Source: Sphingomonas sp. PR090111-T3T-6A | GTDB lineage: Bacteria > Pseudomonadota > Alphaproteobacteria > Sphingomonadales > Sphingomonadaceae | Length of the DNA: 64,000 nt | Direction: 5' to 3' | NCBI RefSeq assembly: GCF_000383095.1 | Contig: NZ_AORL01000010.1 | Location: 612,334-676,333, forward strand | Shown: positions 9,714 to 18,577 of the stretch, piece by piece | Layout: every line of letters begins with the position of its first letter | How positions within the stretch are numbered: the stretch's first letter is position 1 | Notes under the pieces: model-generated | Told to the model about the DNA's origin: nothing | The model's database searches: none | What the model saw: only the letters and a program-made list of their open reading frames with translations | Program-made: the position numbers and the translations under genes

Positions 9714-10784
9714 TTATCGCAACGCCGCATCCAGTTCGGCGGCCAGCGTCTCGATCAGGCGGGCGGCGGGCATGGCGCGGACAAGGGGAGCGCCTTGCCC
9801 CGCCCATTGCGCGCCATAGCCGTACTCGCCCTTCGCCTTGCCGGCGGCGTGGAGTGCTTTGCCGAGATCATAGGCGATCGGATAGGCGGGCACGTCGCCG
9901 GGCGCGATGTCCGCCCCGAAGGCGGTGAAGCGGTTGGCAAGGCTGCGTGCTGGTCGACCGGAGATAGCGTGGGTCATGTTCGTGTGGTGCGCGGCCTCGC
10001 TGCCGAGCGCGGCGCGGTAGCCCGTGTCGGCCATGCTCTCGTCGGTGAGCAGGAAAGCGGTGCCCATCTGCGCGGCCGATGCGCCGAGCTTCAGCGCGGC
10101 GGCGATGCCCGCGCCGTCCATGATGCCGCCGGCCGCGATCACAGGCAGGTCGATCTCGCGGGAGAGGAGGCGGGTGAGCGCCAGCGTGCCGAGGCGGTCG
10201 TCGGGCGCGTCGGGGTCGAAGCTGCCGCGATGGCCGCCGGCTTCCCAGCCCTGCGCGACGATCGCGTCGACGCCCGCCGCCGCGACCTGCCGGGCCTCCG
10301 CGAGGCTGGTCGCGGAGGCGAGCAGCGCGATGCCGGCCTCGCGCAATGCCGCGATCGCGTGGGGCCGGGGGAGGCCGAAATGGAAGCTCACCACGCTCGG
10401 CCGCTCTTCGAGCAGCATCGCCAGCATGGCGTCGTCCTCGACGAAGCTCCTGTAGATCTCGTGGAGCGCGGTGGGCGGGGCAGCGTCCAGCGCCTCGAAG
10501 GCGGGGCGCAGCCGCGCGATCCACGCTGCCTCGACGGCCACATCCGCGACCGCCGGGCGATGGGTGAAGAGATTGACGTTGAGGGGCCCGGCCGAGCGCT
10601 CGCGCACCGCCCGGATCATCGCGCGGGCGCCGTCCGCGTCGGTGGCGCCGACGCCGAGCGAGCCGAGCGCGCCGGCCTCGCTCACCGCCGCCGCCATCGC
10701 CGGCGAGGAGATGCCCGCCATCGGCGCCTGGATGATCGGCAGGCGGATGCCGAGCCGGTCGAGCAGGGGATGGGATGTGGTCAT
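9714..10784 (-). CDS. Nitronate monooxygenase (2-nitropropane dioxygenase family)
   Basis: The 356-residue TIM-barrel flavoprotein has the family signatures: LPIIQAPMAGISSPAMAAAVSEAGALGSLG at the N-terminus (longer run, positions about 14-43), NVNLF, the FMN-binding AQGWEAGGHRGSF, and AAGGIMDGAGIAAALKLGASA. Family members oxidise toxic alkyl nitronates to carbonyl compounds, though many are annotated by homology only. It lies 27 bases after the tautomerase gene, so the two are probably cotranscribed with the SDR upstream. Confidence 0.88.
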   Translation of the reverse strand: MTTSHPLLDRLGIRLPIIQAPMAGISSPAMAAAVSEAGALGSLGVGATDADGARAMIRAVRERSAGPLNVNLFTHRPAVADVAVEAAWIARLRPAFEALDAAPPTALHEIYRSFVEDDAMLAMLLEERPSVVSFHFGLPRPHAIAALREAGIALLASATSLAEARQVAAAGVDAIVAQGWEAGGHRGSFDPDAPDDRLGTLALTRLLSREIDLPVIAAGGIMDGAGIAAALKLGASAAQMGTAFLLTDESMADTGYRAALGSEAAHHTNMTHAISGRPARSLANRFTAFGADIAPGDVPAYPIAYDLGKALHAAGKAKGEYGYGAQWAGQGAPLVRAMPAARLIETLAAELDAALR

Positions 10785-10811
10785 GGGATATCTCCTCGCG
10801 GGCTCAGGGGA

Positions 10812-11048
10812 TCAGCCGGCCCTTTCCGCCATTTGCGCGCGGTATTGCGCGACGGGCATTCCGCCCCATCCCCAATTCTCCATCTCGACTTCCTGGAAGA
10901 TCACCCAGGTCCAGTCGAGCGGCTTGCCGAGGACGTCGCGAAGAACCTCGCTCATCCCCTTGTAGATCGCGGCCTTCTGCTCGGTCGTGACATGATCGAC
11001 GCCGGGCTCGGTGCCCTCGCGGGTGAGTTGGACGGTGACGATAGGCAT
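10812..11048 (-). CDS. 4-oxalocrotonate tautomerase-like protein
   Basis: A 78-residue protein beginning MPIVTVQLTREG. Removal of Met would expose Pro1, the catalytic base of the tautomerase superfamily. The segment TTEQKAAIYKGMSEVLRDVLGKPLDWTWVIFQEVEMENWGWGG follows the 4-OT small-tautomerase layout, with a tryptophan-rich C-terminal part. Such enzymes move double bonds in oxo-acids in ring-cleavage pathways. It lies 26 bases downstream of the SDR gene and 27 bases upstream of the nitronate monooxygenase gene. Confidence 0.82.
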   Translation of the reverse strand: MPIVTVQLTREGTEPGVDHVTTEQKAAIYKGMSEVLRDVLGKPLDWTWVIFQEVEMENWGWGGMPVAQYRAQMAERAG

Positions 11049-11074
11049 GATGGGTCTCCTGGGGCTCTGGAGGA

Positions 11075-11785
11075 TCAGTGGCCGGCGCTCTGGCCGCCGT
11101 CGACGTGCAGGATTTCGCCCGTCACGAAGCAGGCGGTCTCAAGATAGAGCACGGCGCCGACGATGTCCGCCAGCTCGCCCATGCGGCCGACCGGGTGCAG
11201 GCCGGCGAGGAACTCGTGCGTCTCGGGCGCGTGCATCGGGGTCTTGATGATGCCCGGCGAGACCGCGTTCACGCGGATGCCGCGCTTGGCATATTCGATC
11301 GCGAGGCTCTTGGTGGCCGCATTGAGCCCGCCCTTGGTGAGCGAGGCCAGCACCGACGGCACGTTCGAGTTCGCCTGATCGACGAGGCTGGTCGTGATGT
11401 TGACGACATGACCGCGGCCCTGGCTCTCCATCGCCGCGATGGCTGCCTGCGTGATGAAGAAGAAGCCGTTGAGGTTGGTGGCGAGCTTCTGGTGATACTG
11501 CTCGGCGGTGTATTTGGTGAACGGGCTGGCGATGAAGATGCCGGCATTGTTCACCAGCGTGTCGACGCGGCCGAACCGCTCCAGCGCTTCCCTGATGACG
11601 CGCGGGCCGGTCTCGGGATCGCCGATGTCGCCGGCGATGGTGAGCAGGTCGGGATTGGTCGACGGCTTGATCGAGCGCGAGGTGGCGACCACGCGATAGT
11701 TGCGGTCGAGATAGGCCTTCACCAGCGCCTCGCCGATGCCCTGCGAGGCGCCCGTGATGACGGCAACCTTCTGTTCGGTACCCAT
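11075..11785 (-). CDS. SDR-family oxidoreductase lacking the catalytic tyrosine
   Basis: The 236-residue protein has the classical SDR cofactor motif TGASQGIGEAL, NNAGIF, and the C-terminal RVNAVSPGIIKTPM. In the usual YxxxK active site the lysine is present (LASLTKGGLNAATKSLA), but the residue four positions before it is alanine instead of tyrosine, read directly from codon GCC. I recall a related SDR subgroup carrying the same VLASLTKGG sequence, so this is probably inherited rather than a fresh mutation; this should be checked. It is the first gene of the leftward cluster and begins 131 bases after the MarR-type gene. Confidence 0.85.
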   Translation of the reverse strand: MGTEQKVAVITGASQGIGEALVKAYLDRNYRVVATSRSIKPSTNPDLLTIAGDIGDPETGPRVIREALERFGRVDTLVNNAGIFIASPFTKYTAEQYHQKLATNLNGFFFITQAAIAAMESQGRGHVVNITTSLVDQANSNVPSVLASLTKGGLNAATKSLAIEYAKRGIRVNAVSPGIIKTPMHAPETHEFLAGLHPVGRMGELADIVGAVLYLETACFVTGEILHVDGGQSAGH

Positions 11786-11916
11786 GATGTCTGTCCTCGA
11801 TGTTCCAAGATCGGCGCGGAGTGCGCCGCTTGGGATTCACCTAGGCTCGATCATGAGTCGTGCGAATATCCGCTATTCGGGAGATACTCTTCCGCTTTGC
11901 GAACGAATGAAGCGGC

Positions 11917-12381
11917 TCAGCTCGTCTCCTTGACGTGCTTCAGCAGATTGTCGCGCACGCGCACCAGCTCCTTCTGCACCCGCGCGAACTCGTCGGGGGC
12001 GAGGCCGGTGGGCTTGACCAGCGAGGTCTGCCCACCCTTCTCGCGGAGCTGGCGGCCGGCCTCGGTCAGCAGGATGCGAACCTGCCGCTCGTCGGCGGGA
12101 TCGCGGCGGCGGCTGATATAGCCCAGCGATTCCAGCTTCTTCAGCAGCGGGGTCAGCGTGTTGGATTCGAGAAACAGCTTTTCCCCCAGAGCGCCGACGG
12201 TGATGTCGTCCTCCTCCCACAGCGCCACGATCGTGATCCACTGGGTGTAGGTGATGCCCAGCTCCTCCAGGATCGGCTTGTATGCGCGGCCGAAGGCGAG
12301 ATTGGCGGAATAGGTCGCGAAGCACAGGAAATCGCCGAGCTTGCGCGAATTGGCGGGGGAGGTGGGATCGGTGGGGGCCAT
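11917..12381 (-). CDS. MarR-family regulator, OhrR-like
   Basis: The roughly 154-residue winged-helix protein has DFLCFATYSANLAFGRAYKPILEELGITYTQW, which matches OhrR-type MarR proteins, including the N-terminal cysteine that senses organic peroxides in that subgroup. The DNA-binding part LGEKLFLESNTLTPLLKKLESLGYISRRRDPADERQVRILLT is standard. It lies upstream of, and in the same direction as, the SDR-tautomerase-monooxygenase cluster and plausibly controls it or the frnE-like gene opposite. I prefer the ATG at 12381, which has GAGG 6 bases upstream; an in-frame ATG at 12393 is an alternative. Confidence 0.85.
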   Translation of the reverse strand: MAPTDPTSPANSRKLGDFLCFATYSANLAFGRAYKPILEELGITYTQWITIVALWEEDDITVGALGEKLFLESNTLTPLLKKLESLGYISRRRDPADERQVRILLTEAGRQLREKGGQTSLVKPTGLAPDEFARVQKELVRVRDNLLKHVKETS

Positions 12382-12393
12382 GGGCATCCTCAT

Positions 12394-12569
12394 AGGCTGG
12401 GGTGTCCTATATAGATCGGATGCGATGAAATCGGAAGGGGTTATGCTGCATCCTGCCGATCGTTTCGCCGGCTGGAAGAGTGGGTGCCGGTCGCCAGCTA
12501 TTCGCGCGGGAGCTGGCCGGGCCTACATAATGGGGCCTTACGGATGATCGACTGCGAAGGAGCCGCCTC
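12394..12569. promoter_or_regulatory. Divergent intergenic region between the OhrR-like gene and frnE
   Basis: This 176-base region holds no gene. CTATATAG (12407-12414), an 8-bp palindrome close to the regulator start, could serve as -10 or operator on the minus strand. Towards frnE, an inverted repeat GCCAGCT/AGCTGGC (12493-12499 and 12511-12517) lies just ahead of CATAAT (12526-12531), a plausible -10 on the plus strand. AAGGAG (12557-12562) is a strong ribosome-binding site for the ATG at 12570. Operator roles are inferred from position and symmetry only. Confidence 0.35.
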
Positions 12570-13216
12570 ATGCCAAGAAGATCAAGATCGATTTCGTCTC
12601 CGACATCGCCTGCCCCTGGTGCGTGATCGGGCTCAACGGGCTGGAGCGGGCCCTTGATAATGCGCGGGATGCGGTGGAGGCGGACATCCGCTTCCATCCC
12701 TTCGAGCTGAACCCGCACATGCCGGCCGGCGGCCAGAACATGCTCGAGCATGTCGGCCAGAAATACGGCATCTCCGCCGATCAGGCGCGCACCAATCGCG
12801 AGAATATCAAGGCGCGGGCGGCTTCCGTCGGCTTCGCGATGAACACGTCGGACGCCAGCCGCATCTACAACACGTTCGACGCGCACCGGCTGCTCGCCTG
12901 GGCGGCGGAAGAGGGCGGGCAGATCGAGCTGAAGCGGGCACTGTTCGCCGCCAACTTCACCGATCAGAACGATCCGGGCGACCATGCCGTGCTGGTCGCA
13001 GCGGCCGGGAAAGCGGGCCTCGACGGCGAGGCGGCGCGCGCGGTGCTGGAGTCGGATCGCTATGCCGACACCGTTCGCGCCGAGGAGAGCCTCTGGCAGG
13101 GACGCGGCATCAACAGCGTGCCGGCGGTCGTCGTCAACAACCGCTATCTCATCTCCGGCGGGCAGCCGCCCGAGGAGTTCGAGCGCCAGCTCCGCCACAT
13201 CGCACAGGAACTCTGA
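12570..13216 (+). pseudogene. FrnE-like DsbA-family dithiol oxidoreductase with an N-terminal frameshift
   Basis: From 12575 on, one frame encodes a complete FrnE-type protein: KKIKIDFVSDIACPWCVIGLNGL with the CPWC active site, then the helical insert and SVPAVVVNNRYLISGGQPPEEF with the cis-proline loop. The only start with a ribosome-binding site (AAGGAG, 7-base spacing) is the ATG at 12570, which is in a different frame and meets TGA at 12624-12626. One base appears to be missing between ATGCC and AAGAAG. The CPWC frame has a stop at 12545-12547 and no ATG, GTG or TTG until GTG 12623, which would lose the active site. So this is a recent frameshift, a sequencing error, or an unusual initiation. 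Confidence 0.8.
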
Positions 13217-13219
13217 ACC

Positions 13220-14704
13220 CTATCGGCAATCCACATAGACGGGATTGCCGACCAGCAGCGGCGCGCCCTTGCCGTCGCGGATGTTCACGGCGACCCACCC
13301 GCAAGCCTGCTCCCTGCGCAGCGTCACGCGGGTGCGGGCGTCGGCGCTGGCGATGGGGGTGGTTTCGGGGAGGGGCTGGCCCTTGTGGACCACCTCCACC
13401 ACGCCGCCCGCGACGCCCGCTGCGTGGATATCGAGCGTCAGCGCGCCTTCCTTGAGCGTGAGCGTACCACCCATCGGGGCGTGCGCCGTGCCTGCCTCCG
13501 CCTCGACTTCGAGCAGGCGGCCGGGCTTGCCCTCCACATCGATGAACACGTCGCCCGAGCGGATGCCGTCGAGGATCGCCTCCTGCGACAGTTCGCGCGC
13601 GTGGACCACCGTCGTCGGCCGGCCGACGGGTGCGCGGCCGTCCGGCGCATCCGGATCGTGGCTGTCGCTGCCGCCTATGCCGGTGAGGTGATGGCCCTCG
13701 TTCAGCCGCGCGTACCAGAAGGCGAAGCCGGAAAGCGGCCCTTCCGCATTCTTGGCGTTCACCACCTCGATGGCGGTCAAGCGATCATAGGGCGTGCCGG
13801 GCGCCGTCCAGCCGCAGCCCATGCAGAGCTCGCCCGAGGGCAGGTCGGCATGGTTGATCGAGAGGATCGCGCCGGCCTTGGCCGCATCGTCGGCGAGGGC
13901 GCCCATCGTCGGCACATGCGGCGTGCCGAGACGGAAGTCGACGAAACGACGAAGGCCGATCGCCTGGATATGGCCGTGGAAGGTCGTGATCTCAGTCGCG
14001 GGCATCAGCAACAGCTTGTCGAACCACGGCTGAAGCTCGCGGATGTCGTCCATCTGCGAGGCGGTGTTGTGATCGCTGAGCGCGATGAAATCGAGGCCGG
14101 CGGCCGCCGCAGCCTCGACCGTGCGGAAGGTCGGGCAGGGGACTTTGACGCCGGACTGGCTGGCGCAGCTCCCGTCGCTGTGCGCGCCGTGCATGTGGAG
14201 GTCGCCGCGATACCAACCTTCCCCCGTGCGGAGCGGCGGCGGAGTGGCGGCATCGGTGGCGGCATGGCCGTCGCCCCGGTCGAACCAGATGCGCGCGGTG
14301 TAATGGCTGCTGCTGCCGGGCCGCGCGTTGGGCACGCCCATCAGGAGGCGCCAGCGTCCGGCCACGACGGGGCCGGGGAGATAGGAGGGCGTGGCGTCGC
14401 TCGGCGCGATCGTCACCAGCGACTTGGACCCGCCGCTCCAGCCGCGGAACCGCTCGGGATCGAGCAGGCCGAGGTCGATGACGGTGTGGGCGCCCTTGTC
14501 ATAGTCGAAGCGCAGCGTGAGGCGCGTGACGCCCGCCGGCACCGTGAAGGGCGCCTCCCGATAGGTCTGATGATCCTGCCCGGTGATGTCGCCGGTCAGG
14601 ACGACATCCGGCGCCGCCACGCCCTGGGGCGTGGCGGCTGCCGGGGTGGCGGCCAAGGCGGTGGCCGCCACCAGGGCGGCGGCCAGGGGGGATGCCGCCG
14701 CCAT
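13220..14704 (-). CDS. Exported CehA/McbA-like PHP-domain metallohydrolase
   Basis: The 494-residue protein starts with an Ala-rich signal peptide (cleavage near residue 25). A beta-rich N-terminal domain is followed by a PHP metal-binding core: GDLHMHGAHSDG with His170/His172, ALSDHNTASQ around 211-213, INHADLPSG and GGSDSHD. This matches the CehA family of phosphoesterase-fold hydrolases, known from carbaryl hydrolase and from phosphodiester cleavage. The cluster CMGCGW and the extra cysteines may be structural. It starts 2 bases after the TonB-dependent receptor stop, so the two are almost certainly cotranscribed, which suggests it processes the imported ligand in the periplasm. Confidence 0.8.
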   Translation of the reverse strand: MAAASPLAAALVAATALAATPAAATPQGVAAPDVVLTGDITGQDHQTYREAPFTVPAGVTRLTLRFDYDKGAHTVIDLGLLDPERFRGWSGGSKSLVTIAPSDATPSYLPGPVVAGRWRLLMGVPNARPGSSSHYTARIWFDRGDGHAATDAATPPPLRTGEGWYRGDLHMHGAHSDGSCASQSGVKVPCPTFRTVEAAAAAGLDFIALSDHNTASQMDDIRELQPWFDKLLLMPATEITTFHGHIQAIGLRRFVDFRLGTPHVPTMGALADDAAKAGAILSINHADLPSGELCMGCGWTAPGTPYDRLTAIEVVNAKNAEGPLSGFAFWYARLNEGHHLTGIGGSDSHDPDAPDGRAPVGRPTTVVHARELSQEAILDGIRSGDVFIDVEGKPGRLLEVEAEAGTAHAPMGGTLTLKEGALTLDIHAAGVAGGVVEVVHKGQPLPETTPIASADARTRVTLRREQACGWVAVNIRDGKGAPLLVGNPVYVDCR

Positions 14705-14706
14705 CC

Positions 14707-17454
14707 TTAGAACTGGTACATGGCGGCGAAGCGGAACGACCGGCCGAGGATCGGGCGACCGATGAAGAACTGGTCGCTCGCCTGCCCGCTCGTCAGCTCG
14801 CCCGAGCGCGGATTGCCCTCGGTCAGCCCCAGCGAGTTGTTGAGATTGTCGCCATAGGCATAGAGCGTGATCTTCGGCGTCAGCGCGAAACGGACGCTCG
14901 CGTTGATGACCGTGTAGGCCGGCAGCTTCTGCGTGTTGGCGGCGTCGGCATAGCGGCTGCCATAATGCTCGACGTCCATCTGCGCGTGGAAGCGATCGTT
15001 GAACAGGTTCACTTCCGGCGTCGCGCGGAGCGAGACCTTGGGTACGCGAAGCAACTGGTGTCCGTCATAATCCCGCGCCACGAGCGCGCCGTTCACGACT
15101 TCCGAATATTTCAGGTTGCGGAACTTGGGCTGCTGGAAGGTGCCCTCCAGCGCGAGGTCGAACCAATGGACCGGGCGCAGCACCGTCTCCACCTCGACGC
15201 CGTAGGTGCGCGTGTCGGCGTACTGCGTGCTCTGGGTGATGATGCCGGTGACCGGATCGAAGGTGTAGTTGCCGATCGCGTAGCTCGAATAATCGGTGTT
15301 GAAGCCCGTCAGGTAGAGATTGATCTTGTCCGACGAGAGCTTGAAGCCGCCTTCCGAAAGTTTGATCTTCTGCACCACGGGCGTCGCGGTGGCGTTGGTG
15401 ATGAAGTCGCCCACGCCCGGCAGGCGGAAGGCCGAGGTGTAGCGCGCGAACACGCCCATGCGCGGGGTGAACTGATAATCGAGGCCCACCGTCCAGCCGA
15501 GATGGTGGAAGTTGCGGTTGAAGTGGCTGAACACGCCGTTGCCGATCAGCGCGGTGTTGTCGGCCAGCGTGGAAGGATCGCCGAGATCGACGGTGGCGGA
15601 GCCCTCGGCCGCGCCGGTGGGGTTCACATGCTCGTAGCGCAGGCCGCCGTCGAGGCGGAGCTGGCGGGTGATCTGCCATTCGTCCGACGCGTAGAAGGCG
15701 AAGGTGTCACTGGTGCCCGAGCCGTTGGCGAACTCGGACGAATAGCGCGTTACGCCGTTCTGGGTGAGGCTGCCCACCACCTGGCCCGCGCCGTTGAGCG
15801 CCACGAGGTCGAGCAGGCGGGAGTTGTCCGAGACATCCTGGAGCGTCGCGGCGGAGTAGCGGCCGAAATGCTCCTTGATGTGCGCGAAATAGCCGCCGAT
15901 CGCGAAGTTGTGCTTCATCGAGCCCATCTCGAACTCGTGCGTCAGGCGCAGGTCGTCGACGAACTCGTTTTCGCTGATCGTCACCGGGCGGGCGCTGTTC
16001 TGGACGATCAGGCCGTTGCCGTTCTGGTTGGCCATGTCGAGCGCCTGGCCGGTGTCGGTGTAGCGGAGCTGCACGCTGGTGGCGCCGGGATAGGCGGCGA
16101 GCAGCGCGTTCTGCACCGAACTCACATAGTCCGTCGCCTTGGCGAGCGCCGACGGATAGATGCCGTTGCGCACCGTGTCGCTGGTCCGGTAGCGCGCCTT
16201 GTTCGAGAGCGTCCAGCCGTCGAAGATCTCATAATCGGCCATCGCCGAATATTGGTTGAGCTTCACCCGCGTGCCGTCGGTGTTGTCGTAGCTGACGAAG
16301 CCGCCATGACCGTCGCGCAGCGTCAGGTGCGCCGTCTCGGGGCTGGCGAGCGTGCCGTAATGGCCGCCGAAGCCGTTGACCGCCACGATGTCGCCATCGG
16401 CATCCTTGGTGAGCGGGATGCCCGTGTAGAGGATGGTGTGGTCGTCGAGGCGCTTGTAGCTCAGGCTCACGTGGCCGCGCGCGAAATCCTTGGTGAGGTC
16501 GGCGCGAATCTGGCCGCCGCGGTTGCCGGTGAAGCCCGGATCGCGCACACCGTCCTCGGTGCGGTAGAAGCCGCCCACGTCGAACTTCCAGCCGTCGCCG
16601 ATCGGGCCGCCGAACCAGCCGTCGAAGCGGTTGAGGTTGGCCGTCGGGCCGTACTCGTACTTGGCAAGGCCCGAGAACTCGTCGCCCGGCTTGCGCATGA
16701 TGAAGTTGACCGAGCCGCCCGGCGCGTTCGACGCGAAGATCGACGACGGGCCGCCGCGCACCACTTCGACGCGATCGATGGACTCGTCGACGCGGAAGGT
16801 CTGGTCGGCGTTCAGATAGCCGAGCGCGGGATCATGCTGCACGGGAAGGCCGTCTTCGAGCAGGTTGATCGAGCCGAAGCCGTCCACCGGGATGCCGCGC
16901 GCGCGGATGTTGCCGGAAGCCTCGCCGCCCGACGCCTCGACCCAGAAGCCGGGGACCGACTTCAGCGCCTCGGTGACGCTCGACGGCGCGCGGGTGCGCA
17001 GGAAGTCGGCGCTCAGCGTGGAGACGGCGTAGCTGGTCTGCGCCTTGGTGCGCCCGCCCGTGCCCGCGCGGCCGGTGACGATGATGCTGTTGTCCGCGGC
17101 CGAGCCGGCTTCGCTGTTGTCAGGACTGGCATCGGCGGTGGTGGCTGGGGCCTCGTCCGCAACACGAAGGCTGATCGTCTGGCCGGTGCGCGCCGCGACG
17201 CTCAGGCCCGTGCCGGCGAGGAGCTGGGCGAGGCCGGCGTCGACGTCCATCTGGCCCTTCACGGCTTGCGCCATGCGACCCTTGAGGCGCGCGGCGGGCG
17301 CCACGATCTGCACACCCGCCTGACGCGCGAAGGTGGGGATGGCGGTGACGGCGGATTGCGCCGGCACATCGAAGTTGCGCACCTGTGCGGAGGCCGCCTG
17401 CGCGGCGCACGCGATCGCAACCGCCGAAACGGCAGTCAAACCCTTGTAACGCAT
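14707..17454 (-). CDS. TonB-dependent outer-membrane receptor with STN signalling domain (FecA type)
   Basis: The 915-residue precursor has a signal peptide (MRYKGLTAVSAVAIACAAQAASA), then an STN domain (about residues 25-110, with MDVDAGLAQLLAGTGLSVAAR), a TonB-box-like SIIVTGRAG, the plug (SVTEALKSVPGFWVEASGG, RARGIPVDG, VEVVRGGPSSIFASNAPGGSVNFIMRKPG in part) and a C-terminal barrel ending in FRFAAMYQF. The STN domain marks it as a transducing receptor that signals through the FecR and ECF sigma factor encoded upstream. The ligand is not evident; siderophores are usual, but the PHP hydrolase next door argues for other possibilities. ATG 17502 would lengthen the N-terminus by 16 residues. 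Confidence 0.92.
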   Translation of the reverse strand: MRYKGLTAVSAVAIACAAQAASAQVRNFDVPAQSAVTAIPTFARQAGVQIVAPAARLKGRMAQAVKGQMDVDAGLAQLLAGTGLSVAARTGQTISLRVADEAPATTADASPDNSEAGSAADNSIIVTGRAGTGGRTKAQTSYAVSTLSADFLRTRAPSSVTEALKSVPGFWVEASGGEASGNIRARGIPVDGFGSINLLEDGLPVQHDPALGYLNADQTFRVDESIDRVEVVRGGPSSIFASNAPGGSVNFIMRKPGDEFSGLAKYEYGPTANLNRFDGWFGGPIGDGWKFDVGGFYRTEDGVRDPGFTGNRGGQIRADLTKDFARGHVSLSYKRLDDHTILYTGIPLTKDADGDIVAVNGFGGHYGTLASPETAHLTLRDGHGGFVSYDNTDGTRVKLNQYSAMADYEIFDGWTLSNKARYRTSDTVRNGIYPSALAKATDYVSSVQNALLAAYPGATSVQLRYTDTGQALDMANQNGNGLIVQNSARPVTISENEFVDDLRLTHEFEMGSMKHNFAIGGYFAHIKEHFGRYSAATLQDVSDNSRLLDLVALNGAGQVVGSLTQNGVTRYSSEFANGSGTSDTFAFYASDEWQITRQLRLDGGLRYEHVNPTGAAEGSATVDLGDPSTLADNTALIGNGVFSHFNRNFHHLGWTVGLDYQFTPRMGVFARYTSAFRLPGVGDFITNATATPVVQKIKLSEGGFKLSSDKINLYLTGFNTDYSSYAIGNYTFDPVTGIITQSTQYADTRTYGVEVETVLRPVHWFDLALEGTFQQPKFRNLKYSEVVNGALVARDYDGHQLLRVPKVSLRATPEVNLFNDRFHAQMDVEHYGSRYADAANTQKLPAYTVINASVRFALTPKITLYAYGDNLNNSLGLTEGNPRSGELTSGQASDQFFIGRPILGRSFRFAAMYQF

Positions 17455-17563
17455 GAGTCTTTTTCCCACTCTTTTTGGCGGCGCCGCTGCCGGGCCGTTC
17501 ATGGGGTAGATGCGGCGGCGGACGATCTCCTCCACCCGCGCCGTGAATTTTTTAATCAATTTT

Positions 17564-18577
17564 CTATGAGCGGCCGGCCGGGCGCAGGCGGACGGTGTCG
17601 CCCTCGTCGTCCACGGTCGCGTCGAGGCTGACCGCGATGGCGCGCGCGAAGCCGCGCGGATCGCTTGCCGCGAACAGGCCGGAGATGGGCTGGCGGGCCA
17701 GCGCCGCGCCGTCGATCTCGATCTTCGGCCCGCCATAGCGGCCGAAGCGATGGGCGGCCTCAGCCAGCGTATCGCCCTCGAACGCCAGCATCCCGTCGCG
17801 CCACGACAGCGCGCGGCTGAGATCGTCCGGCGAGAGCGGCCGCGCGATATTGGCCGGCGCGATGGGCGCGATGTCCGGCATCTCGGCCTGCATGTTGGCG
17901 GTGAGCTGCACCTCGTCCGCGCCGGGTGCGGCGAGGCGGCCGACCGCGACCTTGCCCTCGCTCACCACCACCGACACGGGCGACCCCTCGATATTGCGGA
18001 CCGAGAAGGCGGTGCCGACCGCGCGCACGCTGACGTCGCGCGCCTCCACCACGAAGGGGCGGGAGGGATCATGCGCCACCTCGAAATAGGCGACGCCCGA
18101 GACGAGATGGATCGCGCGCCTTTGCTCGCTGAACGCGGCCTCGACGACGCTATGCGTGTCGAGCGTCACCACCGAACCGTCGCCGAGCGGCACGCGGCGG
18201 ATTTCGCCCATCGCCGTCACCAGACGCTTCGGCCGGTGCAGATAAGCAGGCACCGAGACGGCCGCGACGATCGACGCCGCCAGCGCCCCGCCGCCGATCA
18301 TCACGGTGCGGCGGTCGATCCGTTGCCAGATCGGCTCGGGCGGCGGAGCCTCGATGGCGATAGCGCCGAGCGACCGGGCACGGTCGGCATGGGCCCAGAT
18401 CGCCTTGGCGCGGGCGAGCGAGCCCATGCGGCGGCTGTCGCCGGCGAGCCACTCTTGCAGTTCGGTCTGTTCGCTTTCCGTCAGGCCGCGATCGAGCCGC
18501 GCGGTCCAGACGGCGGCCGCCTCGTCAATGCTCTGCGCGGTTTCGCGCCCGGTCTTCGGCAAACGCTCGTCCTTCAT
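17564..18577 (-). CDS. FecR-family anti-sigma/transmembrane signal transducer
   Basis: The 337-residue product has the N-terminal DUF4880-type helix region (AAVWTARLDRGLTESEQTELQEWLAGDSRR), one membrane segment (MIGGGALAASIVAAVSV), and a periplasmic FecR domain (MGEIRRVPLGDGSVVTLDTHSVVEAAF, then ARDVSVRAVGTAFSVR). Its C-terminal part should contact the STN domain of the receptor downstream, while its N-terminus controls the sigma factor. The start at 18577 overlaps the sigma gene by 53 bases; ATG 18595 is also possible. The receptor start lies 109 bases further on, with no terminator seen between. Confidence 0.9.
   Translation of the reverse strand: MKDERLPKTGRETAQSIDEAAAVWTARLDRGLTESEQTELQEWLAGDSRRMGSLARAKAIWAHADRARSLGAIAIEAPPPEPIWQRIDRRTVMIGGGALAASIVAAVSVPAYLHRPKRLVTAMGEIRRVPLGDGSVVTLDTHSVVEAAFSEQRRAIHLVSGVAYFEVAHDPSRPFVVEARDVSVRAVGTAFSVRNIEGSPVSVVVSEGKVAVGRLAAPGADEVQLTANMQAEMPDIAPIAPANIARPLSPDDLSRALSWRDGMLAFEGDTLAEAAHRFGRYGGPKIEIDGAALARQPISGLFAASDPRGFARAIAVSLDATVDDEGDTVRLRPAGRS

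Noticed and set aside
12623..13216. Taking GTG 12623 as the real start of the FrnE-like gene
   Set aside because: It would remove the CPWC active site although the matching N-terminal residues are encoded just upstream and a strong ribosome-binding site sits before ATG 12570.
14692..17631. Very long open frame on the plus strand opposite the TonB receptor
   Set aside because: It is antisense to a clear receptor with full domain structure, has low-complexity Arg/Ala/Val/Glu content and no recognisable motifs; it reflects GC-rich third codon positions.
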